NCBI GenBank assembly: GCA_022563625.1
Contig: JADFNA010000109.1
Span: 1 to 6,297 of the forward strand
Reading direction: 5' to 3'
Origin: Candidatus Zixiibacteriota bacterium
GTDB taxonomy: Bacteria > Zixibacteria > MSB-5A5 > GN15 > JACZUZ01
DNA length: 6,297 nt
Positions 1-5,394 of the stretch are shown here, in pieces. Positions within the stretch are counted from its first letter, which is position 1, and each line of letters starts with the position of its first letter. A program made the position numbers and the translations under genes. Under the pieces are notes generated by a model. That model searched no databases. It was given only the letters and a program-made list of their open reading frames with translations, and was not told the DNA's origin.

Positions 1-91
1 AGCCAAATTGGGAGTGACCATTGGGATAGCTGACTGGCATATATCCTGTCGGGAAGTGAACCCAAAACCCGGCCGGTCAGTTAATTATCAC

Positions 92-119
92 TTGACAGAA
101 TGACAATCGGGATTGTAAA
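92..119 (+). promoter_or_regulatory. Candidate sigma-70 promoter for the lipoprotein cluster
   Basis: A perfect TTGACA lies at 92-97. A -10-like TGTAAA (4 of 6 matches to TATAAT) lies at 114-119 after a 16-bp spacer. An alternative TAAATT at 116-121 gives an 18-bp spacer. Transcription would begin near 126, leaving a leader of about 90 nt before the ATG at 218. No other promoter-like pair is obvious before the three lipoprotein genes, so they may form one transcript. If this lineage uses a Bacteroidetes-type sigma consensus, the match could be chance. Confidence 0.35.
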
Positions 120-204
120 TTAATCAAGAATGACTGTAGCCGCCTGCTACGTTTGTCCACGATTCCCGAGGGCGCCGGAGTAACATCATTAGCTTCAATA
201 GCAT

Positions 205-210
205 AAGGGG
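205..210 (+). promoter_or_regulatory. Ribosome binding site of the first lipoprotein gene
   Basis: AAGGGG stands 7 nt before the ATG at 218. It decides the start of a reading frame that breaks early, and it shows the gene begins well upstream of the internal ATG at 314. Confidence 0.6.
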
Positions 211-217
211 ACGCGAT

Positions 218-606
218 ATGTTTTGGATCAAAGAACCTCAAATCAGCATCAGGAAGCCGGGGCGACATAAACTATGGGGATTGATCTTCGTTGCAGGGAT
301 TACAACCGGGCTAATGTCCGGTGTCCCGGGCTGTGACGAAAACGACTTGGCATTCGTAACCAGATTGAAGATGTTCAAGGTGTAGTTCTGGACAGCATCA
401 CTCTTCAGCCAATTGACAGTGTAATTATTACGATTCTTGACACATCTGCGACGTCTACTCCATATTTTACTGATACACTGGGCGCTTTCAAATTCGAGAT
501 TGGGGGAAATCAGTCACCACTATTTTTTCGAAAACCAGGACACGAAACGAAGTTTCTGCGGGCTGACAAGAATGACACACTTGCTGTACTGCTGGCGCTG
601 GAGTAA
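218..606 (+). pseudogene. Frameshifted small lipoprotein, carboxypeptidase-regulatory-like domain (paralog 1)
   Basis: From the ATG at 218 the frame encodes a lipoprotein signal peptide: a long basic n-region, a hydrophobic stretch around residues 19-34, and a Cys at residue 39 preceded by Val-Pro-Gly. It then stops at 383-385. A different frame is open from 337 to the TAA at 604-606 and encodes a domain matching the two downstream paralogs in order: VxGxVLDS, PIDSV, FTDTxGxF, a late Gly-His in place of Gly-Tyr, and a D-x-L-x-VLL end. One missing base between about 337 and 372, for example in the AAAA run at 339-342, would restore about 129 residues. The domain resembles the carboxypeptidase D regulatory-like beta-sandwich common in envelope proteins. 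Its role is unknown. It is much more diverged than the next two copies, so it is the older paralog. It could instead be a sequencing error in a live gene. Confidence 0.75.
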
Positions 607-666
607 CGGTAATTGGAGAATGTAGGATTAGTGAAACGCAATGATTCATCAAAGGTGGACTTGAGC

Positions 667-1041
667 ATGAGAAAACTAATACTCATTATTGTTGCTTCCG
701 TATCCCTGGTAACATTTGGCGGATGCGAAGATAATGCGCTCGTAGACCTAGGCGCTGATTCAGTTGTTGGCATAATTTTGGACAGCCTTAGCCTGGCCCC
801 AATTGATAGTGTCGGAATTCGTCTAAATGATACTGCCATACCGGCGCCGTTCTTTTTCACGGACTCGGCCGGTAATTTCCGGGCAGAGACCGGGTTTGGA
901 GAGAGACTACAGATAATACATTTTAGCAAAACAGGCTATATTACCAAAACGATGGCCCGGGCTGAAATTTTATCGGCGATCAATTCAGATGTCGCCGCAA
1001 AAGACAGCCTTGTTGTCTTACTTAAGCCCGAAACGCCCTGA
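667..1041 (+). CDS. Small lipoprotein, carboxypeptidase-regulatory-like domain (paralog 2)
   Basis: The protein has 124 residues. It has a short signal peptide starting MRK, a hydrophobic core to residue 16, and a lipobox-like Phe-Gly-Gly-Cys with Cys20, so it is probably lipid-anchored in the envelope. After a variable acidic linker (21-33) comes one beta-sandwich domain of about 90 residues with VxGxxLDS, PIDSVGIRL, FTDSxGNF and KTGY motifs, as in the carboxypeptidase regulatory-like family. It has no catalytic residues and looks like a structural or binding module; the ligand is unknown. ATG 667 was chosen over the in-frame TTG at 613 because AAAGGTGG (651-658) lies 8 nt upstream and the signal peptide then starts properly. 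It lies 60 bp after paralog 1 and 22 bp before paralog 3, so all three are probably co-transcribed. Confidence 0.85.
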   Translation: MRKLILIIVASVSLVTFGGCEDNALVDLGADSVVGIILDSLSLAPIDSVGIRLNDTAIPAPFFFTDSAGNFRAETGFGERLQIIHFSKTGYITKTMARAEILSAINSDVAAKDSLVVLLKPETP

Positions 1042-1063
1042 TTCATCAAAGTAGGATTTGAAC

Positions 1064-1435
1064 ATGAGAAAACTAATACTCATCGTTGTTGCTTCCGTAT
1101 CGCTGTTGACATATTGCGGATGCGCAGAAATTACCGATCCCGGAAGCATTGAATCAGTTCGTGGCAAAGTTTTGGACAGTCTTAACCTGGCCCCGATTGA
1201 TAGTGTCGGAATTCGCCTTAATGATACTGCCACACCGGCGCCGTTCTTTTTCACGGACACGACTGGTAATTTTTTCGCAATAACCGGGTTCGGAGAGAGA
1301 CTACAGATAATACATTTTGGCAAAACAGGCTACATTTCCAAAACGATGGCGCGGGCTGACATTTTATCGGCGATCAGTTCAGGTGTCGACGCGAAAGACA
1401 GCCTGGTTGTCCTGCTTAAACCCGAAACGCCCTGA
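1064..1435 (+). CDS. Small lipoprotein, carboxypeptidase-regulatory-like domain (paralog 3)
   Basis: The protein has 123 residues and is a near copy of the gene just upstream, with the same signal peptide start, a Cys at residue 20 (Tyr-Cys-Gly-Cys, an atypical lipobox with a second Cys at 18) and the same C-terminal beta-sandwich. About 75 of the last 87 residues are identical, while the linker after Cys20 (21-35) is largely different and one residue shorter. The ATG at 1064 follows AGGA (1053-1056) with a 7-nt spacer. The longer TTG start at 1058 adds only two residues and is less likely. The near-identical leader and stop regions show tandem duplication. The protein is probably envelope-anchored with an unknown ligand. 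The role of Cys18 is unclear; it may be removed with the signal peptide. Confidence 0.85.
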   Translation: MRKLILIVVASVSLLTYCGCAEITDPGSIESVRGKVLDSLNLAPIDSVGIRLNDTATPAPFFFTDTTGNFFAITGFGERLQIIHFGKTGYISKTMARADILSAISSGVDAKDSLVVLLKPETP

Positions 1436-1488
1436 TTCGACTGACTATGTCTTACGGATATTACACAGATAAGAATGGTGGAATTAAT

Positions 1489-1878
1489 ATGTCAAGAAAC
1501 AAACTACAGGGAACACTCGCTGCTATCTGCGCGGTGTTCGTGTTCTACAATACCGGACACACTGAATTGTCAAACACGTATCTGAATCTAAATGAAGACT
1601 CCCGATTGACACGGCAGGAGGCCGCAGACCGCATATCCGGGATTGGCGGCCAACTAAGACATTCCTTCGGCTCAGGTGAGTATATCGCCTGGCTTCCGCC
1701 CATGGCCGACTCCGTTCTGGGCAGGCGACTGACGAATGTGTATGTAGAGGACGCCGCCGGGCGTTCGCTATGACTCAGATTCGACTTTATCAACAAACCC
1801 CAACATGGGAGGTTTGCCGACCACTTCAATTATGCGCAATGAAGAATATCGACAGCAGCGTTTCTACGATCTGCTGTT
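1489..1878 (+). pseudogene. 5' fragment of a secreted protein, frameshifted and truncated
   Basis: The ATG at 1489 has GGTGGA (1477-1482) a few bases upstream, and the first 25 or so residues look like a Sec signal peptide (MSRNK, then a hydrophobic stretch). The frame stops at 1771-1773 after 94 residues. Removing one base, most simply in the GGG at 1759-1761, joins it to a second open frame: VEDAAG followed by VRYDSD, then about 30 more residues with normal composition. Beyond about 1879 that frame is only the antisense of the barrel gene, so the true 3' part of this gene is probably gone. The stretch ADRISGIGGQ through the WLPPMADS motif loosely recalls propeptide-like domains of secreted proteases, but I do not recognise the family. 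An ATG at 1447 is less likely as the start because it has no ribosome binding site and would bury the signal peptide. Confidence 0.5.
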
Positions 1879-1880
1879 TC
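1852..1880 (+). terminator. Weak hairpin between convergent genes
   Basis: ACAGCAG (1852-1858) pairs with CTGCTGT (1871-1877) across a 12-nt loop. On the plus strand it is followed by only a short T stretch (1877-1879). It sits exactly between the end of the plus-strand fragment and the stop of the minus-strand barrel gene, so it could end transcription from the left. It is short and may be chance. Confidence 0.25.
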
Positions 1881-2492
1881 AAAACCGCAATCCGGCAGTC
1901 ACTGTGAATGTCGGAATCACCGACGTGGCATCACCCGGGGCCGAGAAGGTAAGGATGACCGGAATCTCGGCCCTGACATCCAGGCCGCCGGTAAATGTCC
2001 GGCCAACTCCGAGGTTAAAAACCGACCCACCCACGAGCCGTCCTCCGCCTGCATGCTCCCGCTCACGCTACCAGGAAGAGGCGTTCCCAAACTACCGTCA
2101 GTGGCGCTGCTTTCTTCCCACTCAATTTCAACGGCTGCCAGGCCGAATCCGGCTACGAAATATGTTCCAGGTAAATTGGGAGCGCAGTTAAAGAGGTAAT
2201 TGGCCATCACCCCGAACAAGAACACATCCGTCTTCTCGTCATAGATATTACTCCCGATTTCTGTCGATTCCTCAAAACTCCCTCCGAATAAGATGACACC
2301 CAGTTCCAAAGAGGCGCTGGGAAAACTGATCAAGTAATTGACGCCTGCCCCGTAAGCCAATCCACCGCTGATATCGGTCCCGAGGCCGGCCCGGACTCCG
2401 ATTTTCGGTGGAGTTTGCGACTGTGCGCTCGGCGCCACCAGGTAGAATACTGTGAGCAGCGCCAAAATAATGGCTGGATTTCTTTTGATCAT
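1879..2492 (-). pseudogene. Outer-membrane beta-barrel protein, one-base frameshift
   Basis: The ATG at 2492 has an excellent ribosome binding site, GGAGGA at 2501-2506, 8 nt upstream. Residues 1-25 are a signal peptide, basic then hydrophobic, with likely cleavage after residues 23-25. The rest is alternating, Gly- and aromatic-rich segments typical of a small outer-membrane barrel, such as GVRAGLG, GLAYGAGVNYL, VFLFGVMANYLF and YFVAGFGLA. After about residue 158 the frame turns into atypical Arg/Pro/Ser-rich sequence up to a TGA near 1917. One extra T in the T5 run (A5 at 2017-2021 on the plus strand) restores FNLGVGRTFTGGLDVRAEI and more, ending in TAGLRF and a TGA at 1879-1881. The restored protein would be about 204 residues with the terminal Phe that barrel assembly machinery recognises. 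It is either a recent pseudogene, a sequencing error, or less likely a recoded gene. Ligand or pore role is unknown. Confidence 0.8.
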
Positions 2493-2576
2493 AACGAATG
2501 TCCTCCGGTTGATTACACTTTCAGTTTCTTGGCGAGACCAATGAATTTGTTGCTGCGATCTTCATTTTCTATAACA

Positions 2577-2605
2577 ACTGTACTTTGTTGGCGTTCTGAT
2601 GTCAA
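2577..2605 (-). promoter_or_regulatory. Candidate sigma-70 promoter of the barrel gene
   Basis: On the minus strand a perfect TTGACA (2600-2605) is followed after 17 bp by TACAGT (2577-2582, 4 of 6 matches to TATAAT). Transcription would begin near 2570, giving a leader of about 75-80 nt to the ATG at 2492. It separates the barrel gene from the tilS operon upstream. Confidence 0.45.
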
Positions 2606-2677
2606 TACCTATTCGAGGCAGGGATCATTGCAAATATTATCTGTTCTGTTTGGCTCTGTGGGCGATACGATCGGCCG

Positions 2678-2717
2678 TGTGACCTGACGCATTTCCTTGC
2701 TACCCCGTCAGGTCACA
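2678..2717 (-). terminator. Perfect 12-bp inverted repeat, possible terminator or REP-like palindrome
   Basis: TGTGACCTGACG (2678-2689) and CGTCAGGTCACA (2706-2717) are exact reverse complements around a 16-nt loop. The stem lies 58 bp beyond the stop of the membrane/TPR gene, where the tilS-hpt transcript would end. No T-run follows on either strand, so it is not a classical intrinsic terminator. A 3'-end stabilising hairpin, a protein-binding palindrome or a dispersed repeat are alternatives. Confidence 0.55.
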
Positions 2718-2775
2718 ATTCTCGCCAAGTGAAAATCAAGGCCTGGCCGGAGTTTGAAAGCCGAAGATCCAATTC

Positions 2776-4797
2776 CTACCTGACCACGTCTTTGTAAAAA
2801 TCCAGTATCGCCCGATAGCTCGAGTGTTCTTTGCCTGTCTGTTTGAACAGTTCGTAGTGATGTTGCACCGCGGCTTTGTCCCCGCTTTCTGAAGCTACCA
2901 TCAGCGCCAGGAGGTGGCCAGAGACTGATAGAGAGTCACGCTCCAGCAGTGTTTCTGCGATGGCGGATGTTGAATCAATCTGCCCTAGCCGGAGAAACGC
3001 CATGCCGACACCCTCATTATAGGTTTCATTATGCGGGTCCATGCGCCTGGCCGCTTGCAAAACACTTAACGCCTCGTCAAACCTGCCACTCTTGAGATAC
3101 ACCTCACCCAACTCCGCCTTCAAGCTGATTCGAAAAGGCGCAAGTTTTGTTGCCTTTGTATAGTAGTAGATAGAGCTGTCCAGGTCTCCGGCCTTACCGT
3201 AGCAGTTTGCCAGAAGTTGCAGGTATGAGAGGATAAAAGGATTCGACTCGTAAAGCAGTTTCGCGGCGCTCAGCGCAGATTGACTCTGTCCCGATCTGAG
3301 TTGATCAAGAATTTTGTTAACTACTGAGTCCTGAGGAAATAGTGGGGCCATTTCCGCATTGATAGAATCCCGGAAGTTGAAGTCTTCTTTGATAGTTAGG
3401 TAGTTCACTAACACGACCCAGCCATTCCTATCATTGGAACCGTAGTATTTCAAGAGCGAATGATATCGCTTCTCTGAAGCGCTAACTCCAACACTGGCCG
3501 CGACGAAAGTTCCCGTCAACAGGACACAGACAAGGGTATAGGACAGGATTGCACGTCCACTGATGAATACTCTTCTGGCATCAAACCGATGAAAAATCCA
3601 TAGCGCCGGTGGCAGAAGCGTTGCAGACATCAAATCCCAATCTCGCGCCAGACCGATAACCGGGTCGATCACCAGCAGGAAAGCCAGCGATCCAAGCGAA
3701 GAAAGTAACAAGAAATGACCGCGGAGATTCCGTCCACTGGAGGTCTTTTCTGTAAAAAGCAGAGCCAGAAGCGCCAGCGTTCCCGGGAAGACAAGGAAAA
3801 CGAGATTCAGCATGTCAAACAGGTGTTTTGAGCTGAGAATAGCGTAATCCACTCGCATTGGCTTTCCCTCGAAGAGCGGAAGGAATATCTTCTCAATCCG
3901 GGTGTCTGTAGCATATAGCCAGACTAGCGCGACGCCGAACACTACGGCAAGCGTCCCTAAAATCAGATAGAACTTGTTCACGGACTCACGACTTTCGAGT
4001 TTTTGTACGCGCCTGTCATACAACAAGAGCAAAACGGCGCCGGTCAGGTATAGCGTCTGCAGGTGCAAAGCTGCTGAAAGCAAAAATGTCACAATCACCA
4101 GCCAGAATCTTGAGCCATCTCTGTCATAAGTGAGCCAGACGCGGAAAAAAGCTGTCATTGCGGCCCAGAGCGGCGAATAGAATTCTATGTAGCCAAAGAA
4201 TTGTAGAACCACACCGGAAAGAATGAACGTGGCCATGCCGAGAACCCTGTGCGATGCGCTCGCGCATAAGCGGCCAAAGATCGCGAATAGATTCAGAACG
4301 ACAATGAAGCCGGAGGTAAACGAGATTATTCTAAAGGCCAAAAGCGAAGTGTCCTGATTGAATCCCCCGAGTGTCCACTGTAGCGCCCGGACAGTGTGCA
4401 TCGCAATTGGTTCAGTCCATTTGTGGAGATAATAATATTCAATCGAAAAATTCCAGAGCCAGCCATAACCGTCACCAAGAAAATGTGTCTCAACCCGCAG
4501 AAAAAACGCCACGGCAACAAATCCCAGCGCAAATCCCCAGCGTGGAACCGGCGAGTCTGACCAGAAAAATGCCGCGAGTTTATTGACTGCTGAATCAGCG
4601 CCGGTATCGCTATGCTTACCGATAGAGGAGGCCACCAGAATCGAGGTGATTAGAATCAGAAACAGGGTGAGTATAGTTGGGATATACTGGGCGTGATTAA
4701 TGCCCCACAGCGCATCTACCGGCGCCAGTGAAGCGAAAGCAAAGACTGCAAGCGTCACCAGCAGGGAAGCGTGTGTGATCCAGCGTGGAAGAGTCAT
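2776..4797 (-). CDS. Polytopic membrane protein with C-terminal TPR domain, GT-C-like
   Basis: The protein has 673 residues. The first 440 or so hold about ten membrane helices (roughly 7-27, 39-59, 86-102, 155-175, 187-222, 232-260, 275-295, 330-352, 362-380, 415-437). Residues about 491-657 form four to five TPR repeats, clearest at 520-554 and 555-589 (GDLDSSIYYYTKATKLAP and GRFDEALSVL). A loop after helix 3 has Leu-Gly-Asp-Gly (107-110) and Thr-Glu-Pro (128-130), then GYIEFYSP at 202-209 and Arg-Asp-Trp-Asp at 385-388. Acidic residues in the first large outer loop are usual in GT-C glycosyltransferases, which move sugars from lipid carriers, so such a role is possible but unproved. The TPRs would mediate protein contacts. 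It begins 27 bp after hpt with only a weak ribosome binding site, suggesting translation tied to the operon. The frame is intact despite A6 runs at 4145 and 4501. Confidence 0.82.
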   Translation of the reverse strand: MTLPRWITHASLLVTLAVFAFASLAPVDALWGINHAQYIPTILTLFLILITSILVASSIGKHSDTGADSAVNKLAAFFWSDSPVPRWGFALGFVAVAFFLRVETHFLGDGYGWLWNFSIEYYYLHKWTEPIAMHTVRALQWTLGGFNQDTSLLAFRIISFTSGFIVVLNLFAIFGRLCASASHRVLGMATFILSGVVLQFFGYIEFYSPLWAAMTAFFRVWLTYDRDGSRFWLVIVTFLLSAALHLQTLYLTGAVLLLLYDRRVQKLESRESVNKFYLILGTLAVVFGVALVWLYATDTRIEKIFLPLFEGKPMRVDYAILSSKHLFDMLNLVFLVFPGTLALLALLFTEKTSSGRNLRGHFLLLSSLGSLAFLLVIDPVIGLARDWDLMSATLLPPALWIFHRFDARRVFISGRAILSYTLVCVLLTGTFVAASVGVSASEKRYHSLLKYYGSNDRNGWVVLVNYLTIKEDFNFRDSINAEMAPLFPQDSVVNKILDQLRSGQSQSALSAAKLLYESNPFILSYLQLLANCYGKAGDLDSSIYYYTKATKLAPFRISLKAELGEVYLKSGRFDEALSVLQAARRMDPHNETYNEGVGMAFLRLGQIDSTSAIAETLLERDSLSVSGHLLALMVASESGDKAAVQHHYELFKQTGKEHSSYRAILDFYKDVVR

Positions 4798-4824
4798 TTT
4801 CGCAAGCTAACTTGGCCGGTTTCC

Positions 4825-5394
4825 CTACTTCTCAAACTCCGGGACGTGTCCGATGAAGTTCAGGTTGCGGTATAGCTGCGAGTAGTCCAGGCCGTAGCCG
4901 ACGACGAATAAATCATCCACCTCGAAGCCAATATACTTTGGCTCTTTGTCCAGTTTCGCGCCGGTTTTCTTTCTTAGCAGGGTGGCGGTCTCAAGCGATT
5001 TCGGCTCATCAATGGCCAGGCGCTTGAGTATCGCGCTGGCCGTGCGTCCGGTGTCAACCACGCCCTCAACCAGAAGCACATCACGTCCATAAATCGGCAG
5101 TATCGGTGACGGACCCACAGCGATTGTGTCATCCTGCAATCGCCCCTCGCGGTAGCTGGCGGCCGAGATAAACTCCATCTCCAGCGGACAGGAAATACTG
5201 CGCGCCAGATCGGCCATGAACACAAAACAGCCTTTGAGCGCCCCGACCAGAATTGGCGTTTTGCCCTGATAGTCACGCGATATTTCCTCACCAAGCTGGC
5301 GCACGCGCTTATTGATCTCATCACGGCGAAACAGCATTTCAATTTTGTGCGGCTCAAGTATGGCTGCTGCGTTACTAATATTTTTCTCTGACAA
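4825..5394 (-). CDS. hpt: Hypoxanthine phosphoribosyltransferase
   Basis: This cytoplasmic purine-salvage enzyme joins hypoxanthine (often also guanine) to PRPP, giving IMP or GMP. The 189 residues match the family's usual length. Visible motifs are Leu-Lys-Gly at 53-55 (pyrophosphate loop), Ser-Tyr at 80-81 in the flexible loop, the PRPP-binding stretch VLLVEGVVDTGRT at 106-118 with the catalytic-base Asp114, Lys142-143 near the purine site, and FVVGYGLDYSQLYRNL at 163-178. The second acid of the usual Glu-Asp pair in the PRPP motif is Gly111. The start is the TTG at 5394: GGAGG at 5401-5405 is 6 nt upstream, and the next ATG (residue 20) would remove N-terminal sequence. It overlaps the end of tilS by 20 bp, so translation is probably coupled. 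The pairing with tilS is common in bacteria. Confidence 0.95.
   Translation of the reverse strand: MSEKNISNAAAILEPHKIEMLFRRDEINKRVRQLGEEISRDYQGKTPILVGALKGCFVFMADLARSISCPLEMEFISAASYREGRLQDDTIAVGPSPILPIYGRDVLLVEGVVDTGRTASAILKRLAIDEPKSLETATLLRKKTGAKLDKEPKYIGFEVDDLFVVGYGLDYSQLYRNLNFIGHVPEFEK

Larger units (their letters stand above)
1..217 (+). other. Upstream region of the lipoprotein cluster, no convincing gene
   Basis: No gene is supported here. One frame is open from base 2 to a TGA at 101-103 and could be the last 33 codons of a gene entering from the left, but it shows no recognisable motif. The stretch holds a candidate sigma-70 promoter (92-119), a small hairpin (GTAGC 136-140 with GCTAC 146-150, 5-nt loop) that would fall in the 5' leader, and the ribosome binding site of the first lipoprotein gene at 205-210. 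Confidence 0.5.
642..1438 (+). repeat. Direct tandem duplication, 397-bp period
   Basis: The unit starting TGATTCATCAAAG at 642 recurs at 1039, so each copy carries the ribosome binding site, the full lipoprotein gene and its stop codon. The ends also match: CCCGAAACGCCCTGATTC follows both genes before the sequences part. Divergence is not even. The leader, signal peptide and last 87 codons are close, while the roughly 15 codons after the lipid-bearing Cys differ strongly. Confidence 0.85.
2493..2775. other. Intergenic region between barrel gene and tilS operon
   Basis: These 283 bases hold no supported gene. They contain the barrel gene's ribosome binding site (2501-2506), its candidate promoter (2577-2605) and the 12-bp inverted repeat (2678-2717). 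A plus-strand open frame spanning 2415-2687 has no ribosome binding site and overlaps the barrel gene's 5' end, so it is not called. Confidence 0.6.

Noticed and set aside
2..103. Possible tail of a gene entering from the left edge
   Set aside because: Thirty-three open codons with no motif; another frame gives a shorter tail, so neither can be supported.
77..268. Minus-strand 63-residue open frame
   Set aside because: It overlaps the promoter and 5' end of paralog 1, has no ribosome binding site and has no family resemblance.
510..1323. Two similar minus-strand open frames (510-929 and 1018-1323)
   Set aside because: They resemble each other only because they are antisense to the duplicated lipoprotein genes, and they lack ribosome binding sites.
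2014..2022. Programmed -1 frameshifting in the barrel gene
   Set aside because: The G-TTT-TTA context gives poor re-pairing in the P site and no clear downstream stem was found. Base loss in the T-run is simpler.
1805..2191. Plus-strand 128-residue open frame
   Set aside because: Most of it is antisense to the barrel gene, it is Pro/Arg-rich and it has no proper start signal of its own. Only its part before about 1878 is kept, as a possible continuation of the fragment starting at 1489.
2415..2687. Plus-strand 90-residue open frame
   Set aside because: It overlaps the barrel gene's signal peptide and promoter antisense, has no ribosome binding site and looks random in composition.
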